From Calidithermus chliarophilus DSM 9957 (GTDB taxonomy: Bacteria; Deinococcota; Deinococci; Deinococcales; Thermaceae), in NCBI RefSeq assembly GCF_000430045.1, contig NZ_KE387023.1, positions 1,516,891 through 1,580,890 of the forward strand: a DNA stretch of 64,000 nt, read 5' to 3'. The translations under genes were made by a program, and so were the position numbers. This document shows positions 54,284 to 62,526 of this stretch, in pieces. Under the pieces are notes generated by a model that saw only the letters and a list, made by a program, of their open reading frames with translations, made no database searches and was not told the DNA's origin. Positions within the stretch are counted from its first letter, which is position 1. Every line of letters begins with the position of its first letter.

Positions 54284-56255
54284 ATGCGAGGGCGGCTTAT
54301 TTGCTTCGGCATCGGCCTGGCGCTGGCGGCCTGCGGGCGCGCGCCGGAAGGGCAGCCCCAGCCCGTGCAGGCGGTGATCACCCCGGCCGGGGGCGGCCTC
54401 GAGGTGCGCGACGCGCAGGGCGGGGCGTTGCGCGGTCAACTGGCCGACGGGGGGGTGCGGCAGGACACCCCCTTCACCCTCACCCCGCTCCCGGCCCAAG
54501 ACGGCGCCCTCACCGCCTTCCGGGTCGAGCCGGCCGGGCTGCTGCTGCTCGAGCGGGCCCGGCTGAGCTACGCCCCGGCCGGTTCGCTCCCTGCCCGGGC
54601 CCACTTCTTCTGGAAGAATGCGGCGGGCCGCAACGCGGTGCCCACGGTGCGGCAGGGGGGCGGGCTCGAGGCCGACGTCGGGGTGCTGGGCTACCCGCAG
54701 CCCGGGAGGGCTCCGCGGGCTCGCCGCCGCCGAGGCGCCCGAGAACACCCTGGAGGTCGCCGTGCTCGACTGCCAGGGCGAGGTCGCCGGGCTCGAGGCC
54801 CGGCTGGCCCAGGCGCTCGCCCACGACGACCTCGGCCAGGCCCAGGCCCTCTTCGACGAGCTCCAGGCCGTGGTGCTGGCCTGCCAGCAGCTCGAGGTCG
54901 CCCGGCTCAAACAGAAGGCCTGCGACGCCTACGCCGCCGCCGAGCTGCGCGCTCAGGCCGTCGCTGCCGACAGCTTCGCCGCCTTCGACCAGCTCGCGGT
55001 CCCCCTGATCGCGGGCCTGGTCTACACCCAGCTCACCGGGGCCGAGTGCGACACCGGCGCATTTAGTGCCGTGCTGGATGCCAAGTTCGGCCAGTTCCTC
55101 GACTTCGTGGAGGCCGAGGTCGCCAAGCCCAGCTTCGACGCCGTTTTCGAGGCCATCGTGGACCGCTTCCGCGACCTCGTGGACTACCACGCCCACTGCC
55201 AGCTCATGGGGCTCTCCGAGGCGGTGTGCGACCGCTTTGCCCAGCACCTTTACCCGGAGGTGCTCGAGCGGCTGCGCGAGGCGGCCTACCGTGAGTGCCG
55301 CGCCGAGGGCAACCTGCTGACCTTGAGCCAGATGCACGCCCAGGTGTTGCCGCGCCCGGTCGTGGGCAACCGCCCGCGGCCCCGGCTGCGCGCCCTGCGG
55401 GGCGGCCCCTACCTCGACTTCGCCCGCTACACCTACGCCGACCTCGAGGCCGACCTCGCCCACTGCCGCTCCGAGCTCGGCGTGCGGGTCTTCGACGACG
55501 CGGCCACCGTGCCCGTCGAGCTCGCCAGCCAACAGCGCGCCCTGCAGGGCGGGGCCCTGCCCGGCGGCCACGCCACCGCCGCCAGCGTCCGGGTCCCGAA
55601 AGACGGCAGCCTGACCCTCGGCGGCGCGGTAAAAGCCCTCCTCTGCCCGGACGGGAGCTTCAGCGACGACGCCTTGGTCTTCCGGGTCGGCGGCGCGGCG
55701 GTGGCCCAGCGGGCCCGCAACGGCGGGGGCTTCACCCTCGAGACCAGCCCCGCCGACCTCGTGCTCGAGCAAGTGCTCGCCACCGCCGGCCTGCCGCCCG
55801 ACACCGCCGGCTTCACGCTCGAGGTCTTCCGCGAGGGCAGCGCCTGCGGCGGCGGGTTCAGCAGCCCGTTCAAGCTCTACGAGGTCAGCGTCGAGGTGGT
55901 CTCGCTCAGCCTCGACGGCATCAGCGGCTCGCCCACCATCGTCTACAACACCACCGAGAACTACCTGCTGTTCTGGTCGGGCAACCCGAAGTTCCCGGTC
56001 CAGATCAAAACCCGCACCCTCTCCTGCGGCGTAGATGCCTGCACCTTCCCGCCGCTCGTCACCGTCAACTCCCTCCAGCGGCCCCAGCCCTTCCCCCTGC
56101 GCTGCACCGGCAGCGACGACACCCCGGCGGGCACCATCGTCTCGGAGAGCGTGATGGTGGACGCCGACGGCATCGCCAGCAACCCGCTGCGCCTCACCGT
56201 CACCTGCGTCCCCGCGCCCCAGCCCTCGAGCCCCGTGCGCGGGGCGGGTCGTTAG
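54284..56255 (+). pseudogene. lipoprotein gene interrupted by a single-base frameshift
   Basis: It starts at ATG 54284 with AGGAGGTG upstream, and encodes a lipobox (LALAAC) and a Pro/Gly-rich beta region up to VLGYPQPG. Meaningful sequence then moves to the next frame (LRGLAAAEAPENTLEVAVLDC) and runs to 56255. Removing one G from CCCGGG at 54701-54706 restores a single frame of about 656 codons. Past the shift, the protein has a long helical part (EARLAQALAHDDLGQAQALFDELQAVV), then VPKDGSLTLGGAVKALLCPDG and beta domains ending in LRLTVTC. It is either a true pseudogene, a phase-variable gene or a sequencing error. No family is recognised. Confidence 0.75.
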
Positions 56256-56258
56256 AAT
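56253..56258 (+). promoter_or_regulatory. -10 box of apgM (leaderless)
   Basis: TAGAAT, seven bases before ATG 56266. Its first three bases are the stop codon of the preceding gene. Confidence 0.4.
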
Positions 56259-56265
56259 AGGTCGC

Positions 56266-57495
56266 ATGAGCCTGTTCCCGATCCTCGAGGAGATCTCCCA
56301 GCCCACCCCCAGCAAGATTTTGTTCGTCGTGCTCGACGGGGTGGGCGGCCTGCCCCGGCAATTCGGCGGCCCCACCGAGCTCGCCGCCGCCCAAACCCCC
56401 AACCTCGACGCCCTGGCGAAGCAGTCCATGCTGGGCCTGCAATACCCGGTGGCCCCCGGCATCGCGCCCGGCTCGGGCCCGGGCCACCTCTCGCTCTTCG
56501 GCTACGACCCCATCCAGTACCAGGTGGGCCGGGGGGCGCTCTCGGCCATCGGCATCGGGGCCGAGTTCCGCGAGGGCGACGTGGGCGTGCGGGGCAACTT
56601 CGCCACCCTCGACGCCTCGGGCCTGGTCAGCGACCGCCGCGCCGGGCGGCCCAGCAACGAGGAGAACGCGCGGGTGGTGGGCAAGCTCAAGGCGGCCATC
56701 CGGGAGGTCGAGGGCGTGCGGGTGAGCTTCTACACCGAGAGCGAGCACCGCTTCGTGGTGATCCTCTCCGGCGCCGAGTTGGGCGAGAAGGTCTCCGACA
56801 CCGACCCCCAGAAGACCGGCGTGGCGCCCCTGCAAGCCCACGCCCACGACCCCGCCGACGCCGCCAGCGCCCGCACCGCCGCCGTGCTCAACGCCCTCAG
56901 CGCCCGCATCCGCGAGGTGCTGCGGGATGAGCCCACCATCAACGGGGCCCTCTTCCGCGGCATCTCCGAGCGCCCCAAGTTCCCCTCCATGCAGCAGGTC
57001 TACAAGCTCAACCCCGCCTGCGTGGCCTCCTACCCCATGTACAAGGGCGTGGCGAGCCTGGTGGGGATGAGGGTGCTCGAGGTCGTGGGCGAGGAGGACG
57101 CGCCCGAGGGCAAGGTGAAGGCCCTGCAGACCCACTGGGCCGAGCACGACTTCTTCTACCTGCACTTCAAGAAGACCGACTCCACCGGCGAGGACGGCGA
57201 CTTCGACGAGAAGGTGCACAAGGTCGAGCTCTTCGACGGCCTGCTGCCCGAGTTGCTGGCCCTAAAGCCCGACGTGCTCGTGATCACCGGCGACCACTCC
57301 ACCCCCAGCGTGCTGAGGGCCCACTCCTGGCACCCGGTCCCGGTGCTGCTGCACGGCCCCTACCTCCGCAACGACCCCGCCCAGCGCTTCACCGAGGACG
57401 AGGCCGCCCGGGGCACCCTGGGCACCCTGCGCGGCACCGACCTGATGCCCCTGATGCTGGCCCACGCGGGCAAGCTGCAGAAGTTCGGGGCCTGA
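56266..57495 (+). CDS. apgM: cofactor-independent phosphoglycerate mutase, archaeal type
   Basis: 409 residues, the ApgM length (true GpmI is about 510). N-terminal metal site [10 protein letters not shown]; nucleophile Ser in [36 protein letters not shown]-terminal metal ligands in [22 protein letters not shown] and [20 protein letters not shown]. It interconverts 3- and 2-phosphoglycerate in glycolysis and gluconeogenesis in the cytoplasm. TAGAAT seven bases before the ATG, overlapping the previous stop, suggests leaderless expression despite the ten-base gap to the damaged lipoprotein gene. Confidence 0.95.
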   Translation: MSLFPILEEISQPTPSKILFVVLDGVGGLPRQFGGPTELAAAQTPNLDALAKQSMLGLQYPVAPGIAPGSGPGHLSLFGYDPIQYQVGRGALSAIGIGAEFREGDVGVRGNFATLDASGLVSDRRAGRPSNEENARVVGKLKAAIREVEGVRVSFYTESEHRFVVILSGAELGEKVSDTDPQKTGVAPLQAHAHDPADAASARTAAVLNALSARIREVLRDEPTINGALFRGISERPKFPSMQQVYKLNPACVASYPMYKGVASLVGMRVLEVVGEEDAPEGKVKALQTHWAEHDFFYLHFKKTDSTGEDGDFDEKVHKVELFDGLLPELLALKPDVLVITGDHSTPSVLRAHSWHPVPVLLHGPYLRNDPAQRFTEDEAARGTLGTLRGTDLMPLMLAHAGKLQKFGA

Positions 57496-57597
57496 CCGGA
57501 GCCGCGGGCCGGCGTGCTGGGCTAACTCGACGGCCTCCAAAACCGCTCAGGCCCGCTTGGCCGAGGCCGGGAAAGCAACCTCGAGAAGCGAAACTGA

Positions 57598-57626
57598 CCG
57601 GGGCTAACCGGATGGGTTGGCCCCGG
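57598..57626. terminator. hairpin between convergent apgM and VanW genes
   Basis: A 12-bp stem from CCGGGGCTAACC (57598-57609) with GGTTGGCCCCGG (57615-57626), including one G-U pair. No T-tract follows, so it may be only a stabilising hairpin. Confidence 0.5.
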
Positions 57627-57651
57627 AACGTCTCGGGCGTGCCGCCCTTAC

Positions 57652-58860
57652 CTACGGGCTTGTAGCCGGGTCGTCGGGCCCCAGCGGGTCGCTCGGCGGG
57701 ACCGGCGCGGGCGTGGGCAGGGGGTCGGCAGGGACCGGCTCGGCGGGTTTTTCCTCCGGCTTGGGCTCGGGCTTGGGGGGTGGGGGAGGGGTGGGGCCCA
57801 CCAGGTAGACGGCGGCCCAGGGGCGGTACTGGCTGAACAGCGAGTCCTTGACGACCCGCCCGTCGTCGAAGGTGACGGTGCGGTACACCGTGACCTGCGC
57901 CCCGGGGGCCGAGAAGTCGATCTGCTTGCGCTGGCCGTAGCGAAGCGACGCGTCCACGATGAAGCGGGTGGGCGGGGCGGGGATGACGTTGCGCACGAGC
58001 GGCTTGGTCCAGGTGGTGTCGCGGTCTTTGGTGCCGAAGAAGCGGTAGGTGGTGCGGTAGCCGCGCACCTGGGTCTGGATGAGGATGTAGCCCGGGGTGT
58101 CGTTCTTGAACTTGAGGTCCTGGGTGGGGTAGTACACGGCGGCGTCGAGGCCGGTGGGGCTGTAGTAGCCCACCTGGTAGCTGTGGGGACGGCGCTCGAG
58201 GATGGGCAACCCGGCGAAGTAGGCCGCGCGGAAGAGCGTGGTCGAGGTCTGGCAGACCCCGCCCCCCACCCCGGTCTCGGTCTTGTCGCCCACGATCACG
58301 TAGGCCTCGCGGAAGCCGGTTCGGGCCGAGATCTCGCCCACCGTCTGCAGGTAGGAGAAGGTGGTGTCCGGCGGGATGAGCACCCCGTCGAGCTTGGCCG
58401 AGGCGTGGGCGATGTTGTAGATCCTCGAGGGGATCGAGCCGTAGAAGGTGGTGGTGGCTTCGGAGATCAGCTCGCGCACCCCCAGGGTGTGCCAGTAGAC
58501 CACGCCGCGGCTCGAGCGCTGGTACGCCACGGGCAGCCGGAACTCCTTCTTGCCCTCCTGCAGGGCCTTGAGGTAAGCATTCTTGGCGTTCTGCGGCCCG
58601 AAGGCGTAGCCCGGCCGCTCGACGGCGACCCAACCCCGGTCCTTCGTGAAGACCCACTTCGCCGGGGTCGGAGGCCGGCTGAGCTTCTGAATCAGCCCCT
58701 CGATCTCACCCACCCCGCCCACCTTGTAGCGCTGCACGCCCGTATAAGTCTTGAGTTCACCTTGCTCAATAGCCCATTCCTGCGTCACCAATAACGCGTC
58801 CGGCCCCGCCAGCGCCACCGGACTCAACGACATCAACGCACCAAGCAATACACGTCGCAT
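57652..58860 (-). CDS. VanW family exported protein
   Basis: 402 residues from ATG 58860. A signal peptide ends near VALAG. A peptidoglycan-binding-like region (about 30-130) precedes the VanW domain: IYNIAHASAKLDGVLIPPDTTFSY, GDKTETGVGGGVCQTSTTLFRAAY (the family GGGVCQxST motif) and LERRPHSYQVGYY. A small beta domain follows, then a Pro/Glu-rich tail (about 355-402). VanW-domain proteins are linked to cell-wall and vancomycin operons, but the activity is unknown. TACACT lies six bases before the ATG, so the mRNA is likely leaderless. It is transcribed away from mosaic repeat copy 8. Confidence 0.88.
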   Translation of the reverse strand: MRRVLLGALMSLSPVALAGPDALLVTQEWAIEQGELKTYTGVQRYKVGGVGEIEGLIQKLSRPPTPAKWVFTKDRGWVAVERPGYAFGPQNAKNAYLKALQEGKKEFRLPVAYQRSSRGVVYWHTLGVRELISEATTTFYGSIPSRIYNIAHASAKLDGVLIPPDTTFSYLQTVGEISARTGFREAYVIVGDKTETGVGGGVCQTSTTLFRAAYFAGLPILERRPHSYQVGYYSPTGLDAAVYYPTQDLKFKNDTPGYILIQTQVRGYRTTYRFFGTKDRDTTWTKPLVRNVIPAPPTRFIVDASLRYGQRKQIDFSAPGAQVTVYRTVTFDDGRVVKDSLFSQYRPWAAVYLVGPTPPPPPKPEPKPEEKPAEPVPADPLPTPAPVPPSDPLGPDDPATSP

Positions 58861-58866
58861 GGACTC

Positions 58867-58872
58867 AGTGTA
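58867..58872 (-). promoter_or_regulatory. -10 box of the VanW gene (leaderless)
   Basis: TACACT on the minus strand, six bases before ATG 58860. Confidence 0.45.
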
Positions 58873-58932
58873 GCGGCAGGAGGCGAAACAGACGCTGTGA
58901 AAATGCACTAAAGCAGCCGGTGGGTGTCGAGG

Positions 58933-59094
58933 GGCTAGTGGCTCGTGGCTCGTGGCGTGTGGTGGACCCCTCCCCGCCGGCGTCGAGGGTCCAGGGTCCA
59001 GGGCCGAGGCGTTTGGCGTTTTGCGTACGACGTAGGACGTACGACGTACGACCCGCGCTCCGCGTTCGGCTATCAGCTATCGACCATCGACATG
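58933..59094 (-). repeat. heptad mosaic repeat, copy 8 (no core palindrome)
   Basis: Reverse orientation: tagtggc/tcgtggc/gtgtggt heptads; a CCCTCCCCGCC block with gtcgagggtccagggtccaggg; ggcgttt/tgcgtac; a gacgtac array (about 59030-59052); ggctatc/agctatc/gaccatc heptads. As in copy 3, the C-run/G-run core is absent and a gtccagg stretch is present. Confidence 0.85.
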
Positions 59095-59100
59095 TATCGT
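59095..59100 (+). promoter_or_regulatory. -10 box of the GidA-like gene (leaderless)
   Basis: TATCGT, seven bases before ATG 59108. The -35 zone falls inside the adjacent heptad repeat. Confidence 0.4.
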
Positions 59101-59107
59101 ATCCCCG

Positions 59108-59803
59108 ATGGAATACCAGGTCCTCATCGTCGGTGCCGGCTTCGCCGGTTCGGAGGCCGCCTATGCCCTGGCCCGCCAGGGGGTGCGGGTGGGCCTGCTG
59201 ACCCAGAGCCTGGACACGGTTTACCTGCCCTTCACACCCCTCGAGGAGCCCGGTCCCGAGGGCAGCCTGATGGCCGAGGTGGGGGCGGCGGGCATGAAGG
59301 GCTGGGAGCTGCACGCGCGGGCGAAGTACCGCCTGGAGGCCCAGCCCCACCTCCACCTCCTCCAGTCCTCGGCCACCCGGCTCTTGCTCGAGGGCCCCAG
59401 GGTGGTGGGGGTGGAGACGTGGGAAGGCCCCAAGCGGCGGGCCGAGCGGGTGGTGTTGGCGCTAGGCAGCTTCCTCGAGCCCCGGCTCGCCATCGGCGGC
59501 GTGGTCGAGGAGGCGGGGCGGCTGTCGGAGGCGGCCTACCCCGACCTCTACCAGGACCTGTGCATCTGGGGGTTCGACTTCGTCGAGGAGGAGGCCGAGG
59601 TCCCCGCGCAGGGCGGTACGCCGGGTTACAGCGTGCGCTACAAGCACTTCGCGCCGGGGGAGTGGGACCCCCAGACCTTCCGGTTGCGGCGGCTCGAGGG
59701 CCTCTACGGCCTGGGCCTGTGCGTGCTGGGGCAGGGCACGTACGCCCGGATGGCCTCAGAGGGCCTGCGCCTGGCGCAGTATCTTGCGGTCGAGCTGGGA
59801 TAG
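59108..59803 (+). CDS. short GidA/TrmFO-like flavoprotein
   Basis: 231 residues. The FAD-binding Rossmann motif is VLIVGAGFAGSEAAYALARQGVRVGLLTQSLDTVYLPF, typical of GidA (MnmG)/TrmFO proteins. Only the N-terminal part of that family is present (true MnmG is about 600, TrmFO about 440), with RAERVVLALGSFLEPRL and GLYGLGLCVLGQGTYARMASEGL closing the FAD fold. It may be a stand-alone paralogue in thermophiles with an RNA-modification or other flavin role. It has its own -10 box seven bases before the ATG. Its last 48 bases overlap the 3' end of mutY on the opposite strand. Confidence 0.82.
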   Translation: MEYQVLIVGAGFAGSEAAYALARQGVRVGLLTQSLDTVYLPFTPLEEPGPEGSLMAEVGAAGMKGWELHARAKYRLEAQPHLHLLQSSATRLLLEGPRVVGVETWEGPKRRAERVVLALGSFLEPRLAIGGVVEEAGRLSEAAYPDLYQDLCIWGFDFVEEEAEVPAQGGTPGYSVRYKHFAPGEWDPQTFRLRRLEGLYGLGLCVLGQGTYARMASEGLRLAQYLAVELG

Positions 59804-60733
59804 CGGCTTGTCGGCGGGGTCGTGGCCCGGCCCCTCCCAGGCGCTCCGGTAGACCCGCACCTCCAGCTTGCGGTGGCTGAAGGCGTGCCGGACGGTGCCC
59901 ACGGGCTCGGGCGGGGCGATGGGCGTGCCGTGGTCGGCGGCCAGGCGCTCGAGCAGCGGCCCCAGCGCCTCCCCTTCGGCCATCGGTACGCCCCACAGCC
60001 CGCCCAGCACCGGGCCCCGGCGGGGCTCGAGCAGCACCCCCCGCGCTCCCCGCAGGACCAGGGCTACCGCCGTCACCGCCTTTTGCCGCCGGGCCTTGGG
60101 GGCAGGATAGCGCTCCGGCGCGCCCTTGCCCTGGCACCAGCCGGCTAGGGGGCAGCTCGAGCAGGCCGGTCTGCGGGGCGTGCAGACCGTGGCCCCGAGT
60201 TCCATCAGGGCCTGGTTCCAGTCGCCCGGGTGATCGGCGCTCAGCAGTTGGTCGGCCCTGGCCTGAAGCTGGGCCAGGGTGGGGTTTTCCCAGGCCATCA
60301 GCCGGCTGATCACCCGGCGCACGTTGCCGTCCACGGCCGCCACCGGCTCGCCGAAGGCGATGGAGGCCACGGCGGCGGCGGCGTAGGGGCCCAGGCCGGG
60401 CAGTTCACGCAGCCGGGCGTAGCTCGAGGGGAGGTCCGGCCGGGGCTGTGCCGCGACCGCCTGGGCCAGCTTGTGCAGGTTGCGGGCGCGGGCGTAGTAC
60501 CCGGCCCCCTGCCACGCGTGCAGCACCTCCTCGAGCTGTGCCCCTGCCAGCGCCTGCAGGTCGGGGAAGCGCTCGAGGAAGCGGCGGTAGTAGGGGACGG
60601 CCTGCTCCACCCGGGTCTGCTGCAGCAGCACCTCGGAGAGCAGGATGCGGTAGGGGTCGCGCTCGGCGCGCCAGGGGAGGGCGCGGCGGTGGGCGCGGTA
60701 CCACTCGAGCAGGTCGTGCTGGAAGGGGGTCAA
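59756..60733 (-). CDS. mutY: A/G-specific adenine glycosylase
   Basis: 325 residues from TTG 60733, with GAGGAAC seven bases upstream. DLLEWYRAHRRALPWRAERDPYRILLSEVLLQQTRVEQ carries the family start and the catalytic Glu. Then come helix-hairpin-helix LRELPGLGPYAAAAVASIAF, VDGNVRRVISRL with the Asp, and the Fe-S motif CTPRRPACSSCPLAGWC. The C-terminal MutT-like domain recognises 8-oxoG (GVLLEPRRGPVLGGLWGVPMAEG). It removes adenine mispaired with 8-oxoG or G. The longer frame upstream of the TTG is rejected. Its end overlaps the GidA-like gene convergently. Confidence 0.93.
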   Translation of the reverse strand: MTPFQHDLLEWYRAHRRALPWRAERDPYRILLSEVLLQQTRVEQAVPYYRRFLERFPDLQALAGAQLEEVLHAWQGAGYYARARNLHKLAQAVAAQPRPDLPSSYARLRELPGLGPYAAAAVASIAFGEPVAAVDGNVRRVISRLMAWENPTLAQLQARADQLLSADHPGDWNQALMELGATVCTPRRPACSSCPLAGWCQGKGAPERYPAPKARRQKAVTAVALVLRGARGVLLEPRRGPVLGGLWGVPMAEGEALGPLLERLAADHGTPIAPPEPVGTVRHAFSHRKLEVRVYRSAWEGPGHDPADKPLSQLDRKILRQAQAL

Positions 60734-60757
60734 GGTCGTTCCTCGAGCCGGGGGAGC

Positions 60758-60905
60758 ACGCGACCTTCGCCCGAAGACCGCGACGCCCTGGCGCATTTGT
60801 ACCGTGGCGAGGCGGGCCGGATGGTGGCCTACCGCACGCCCTGGACGTCACCGCCGCCGGGCACGCCCCCTTCGCCTTGGGCGATCCCCAGGTGCTCGCC
60901 AGGTC
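60758..60905 (+). pseudogene. possible DUF2270 gene remnant
   Basis: In one frame the DNA reads PSPEDRDALAHLYRGEAGRMVAYR, and after a one-base slip at about 60835 it continues as ALDVTAAGHAPFALGDPQVLA. Together these resemble the N-terminus of DUF2270 membrane proteins (a LYRGE..RM..YR..LD.T..FALG pattern recalled from the family, not searched). No start codon is present in frame, and the rest of the roughly 200-residue protein is missing. It lies in the otherwise empty gap between mutY and the CoA-binding gene. The call is tentative. Confidence 0.35.
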
Positions 60906-60951
60906 GGGGGCTGCCGCCTTCGGCGGCCGAGGAGGGCTGACCGCGGCGCGG

Positions 60952-61350
60952 CTAGCGCACCAGGGCGCGGTGCACCGTCATTAAGCAGCGGTCCTGCACC
61001 ACCGCGATCCCGGCCTGCTCGAGCCGCGCCGCGAAGTCGTCGTTGCGGATGCCCGACTGCAGCCACACCAGCCGGGGCCGCAGGGCGAGGACGGCGTCGA
61101 GGTGCTCCGCTAGGGCCTCGCTGCGGCGGAACACGTCGAGGATGTCCACGGGCACCGTGAGCTGCTCGAGCCCGGCCGCCACGGTCTGCCCGAAGAGCTC
61201 CTGCCCGGCGAACTGGGGGTTGACCGGCAGGACCATGTACCCCGCCCGCTGCAGGTAGGCCGGGACGAAGTGGGCGGGGCGGTACGGGTCGGGGTGGGCC
61301 CCCAGCACGGCGACGGTGCGGGCCTCGCGCAGGAATTGCTCGAGGTTCAT
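60952..61350 (-). CDS. CoA-binding domain protein (YccU-like)
   Basis: 132 residues, a single Rossmann-like CoA_binding_2 domain: TVAVLGAHPDPYRPAHFVPAYLQRAGYMVLPVNPQFAGQELFG, VDILDVFRRSEALAEHLDAVLAL, LVWLQSGIRNDDFAARLEQAGIAVVQDRCLMTVH. It is the size of the stand-alone Thermus and E. coli YccU proteins, which bind CoA but whose role is not settled. The start ATG overlaps the ankyrin stop by four bases, so the two form one operon. The Cys in QDRCLM is at the conserved position of the family. Confidence 0.92.
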   Translation of the reverse strand: MNLEQFLREARTVAVLGAHPDPYRPAHFVPAYLQRAGYMVLPVNPQFAGQELFGQTVAAGLEQLTVPVDILDVFRRSEALAEHLDAVLALRPRLVWLQSGIRNDDFAARLEQAGIAVVQDRCLMTVHRALVR

Positions 61351-61907
61351 CCCCGCGCCTCGAGCAGGGCGACCATCTCGCCGTCGCCGCGCTCTAAGGC
61401 CAGGTCGCGCGCGGTCTTGCCCTGGAAGTTCTTCCAGTTCAGGTCGGGCCGGGTGAACTCCAGCAGCCAGCCCGCCAGGCGGTAGTGGCCGCGCTGAACG
61501 GCGTGGACCAGGGCCATGCTGCTGCCCTCGGTGGCCCCGGCCTCGTAGAGCAGCCGGGCCAGCTCGACGTTGCCGCTGTGCGCGGCGTGGGGCAGCAGCG
61601 GGATGCGGTGGGCCCCGTGGCCGCGGGCCAGGCTGGGGTCGGCCTCGAGCATCGCCCGCACCGCCTCGAGCCGCCCCAGCATGGCGGCGGTGCAGATGTC
61701 GAGCGGGGCCCCCTGCCCCAGCAGGTACTCGGCGATGGCGGCGTTGCCCACGTGGGCGGCGCCCTGCAGGGCGGTCTCGGTGTCGCCCTCCTGCCAGACG
61801 TGGGCCCGGTTGAGCAGCTCCGGCACCTCGGCCAGCATGCGCCTGACCTTCTCCAGGTCGCCGTGCCCGGCGATCACGAACTCACGAACCAGCTCAGGAC
61901 TTGGCAC
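61347..61907 (-). CDS. ankyrin repeat protein
   Basis: 186 residues from GTG 61907, which lies six bases after a TAGAGT box, implying leaderless expression. About five ankyrin-type units are seen: TETALQGAAHVGNAAIAEYLLGQGAPL, CTAAMLGRLEAVRAMLEADPSL, HRIPLLPHAAHSGNVELARLLYEAGA, LVHAVQRGHYRLAGWLLEFTRPDL, and KTARDLALERGDGEMVALLE. There is no signal peptide. It is probably a protein-interaction adaptor; the partner is unknown, possibly the CoA-binding protein translated from the same mRNA. Confidence 0.9.
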   Translation of the reverse strand: MPSPELVREFVIAGHGDLEKVRRMLAEVPELLNRAHVWQEGDTETALQGAAHVGNAAIAEYLLGQGAPLDICTAAMLGRLEAVRAMLEADPSLARGHGAHRIPLLPHAAHSGNVELARLLYEAGATEGSSMALVHAVQRGHYRLAGWLLEFTRPDLNWKNFQGKTARDLALERGDGEMVALLEARG

Positions 61908-61913
61908 GGCTCC

Positions 61914-61919
61914 ACTCTA
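61914..61919 (-). promoter_or_regulatory. -10 box of the ankyrin gene (leaderless)
   Basis: TAGAGT on the minus strand, six bases before GTG 61907. Confidence 0.4.
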
Positions 61920-61966
61920 CGCCCTGGCAGCCGGGGGCATTGGGTGACCAGGCGCTATCGCGCTTT

Positions 61967-62497
61967 TCACTCGAGCGCCGGCGGCGCGCCCAGGTAGTGC
62001 AGGATGGCCTGGGAGCGGTTCTCGGCCCCCATCTTCTGCCGCAGGCTCAGCACCCAGTGCGAGACGGTCTTGGGCTCGATGTGCAGCGCCTGCGCGATCT
62101 CCTTGTCGCTCCAGCCCCGCGTCAGCAGGCGCAGCACCTGGCGTTCGCGGGGGGTGAGGCGCTGGCCGTCGGGGAGGGAGGGCGGGCGCAGGGTCTGGCC
62201 CTCGGCGGCCAGGCGCAGGGCCCGCTCGAGCTGCGCGGCCTCCATCGGCTCGGTCAGCAGCGCGGCGGGGGCGTGCTCGATGAGGTCGTGGAGGTAGTAC
62301 GGCGACTCCGAGGCGGTCGCGATCACCACGGGGGGCTCGAGCAGGGGCAAGAGCTCGAGCGCCGAGCCCACCGGGTAGTCGAGCAGCAGCGTCACCGGCC
62401 GGGGCAGCTCGAGGCGGGCGGTCATCTGCTGGACGGCCTCCCGCATCCAGCCCGAGCGGCAGTGCACCTGGACGACGCCTTTGGACGAACCCGACAT
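61967..62497 (-). CDS. LuxR-type regulator with a degenerate receiver-like domain
   Basis: 176 residues. The C-terminal helix-turn-helix is clear (LTPRERQVLRLLTRGWSDKEIAQALHIEPKTVSHWVLSLRQKMG). The N-terminal about 105 residues have the alternating strand/helix rhythm of a receiver (TLLLDYPVGSALELLPLL, PVVIATASESPYYLHDLIEHAPAALL) but lack the acidic pair and a proper phosphoacceptor and lysine. Regulation is therefore probably not by phosphorylation. GGGAGGGG precedes the ATG. A TAGAAT box (minus strand, 62528-62523) just after the upstream gene could drive it, although it may also be cotranscribed with the membrane protein gene. Confidence 0.82.
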   Translation of the reverse strand: MSGSSKGVVQVHCRSGWMREAVQQMTARLELPRPVTLLLDYPVGSALELLPLLEPPVVIATASESPYYLHDLIEHAPAALLTEPMEAAQLERALRLAAEGQTLRPPSLPDGQRLTPRERQVLRLLTRGWSDKEIAQALHIEPKTVSHWVLSLRQKMGAENRSQAILHYLGAPPALE

Positions 62498-62526
62498 GTC
62501 CCCTCCCGGACCTGCTCGCCCTCATT

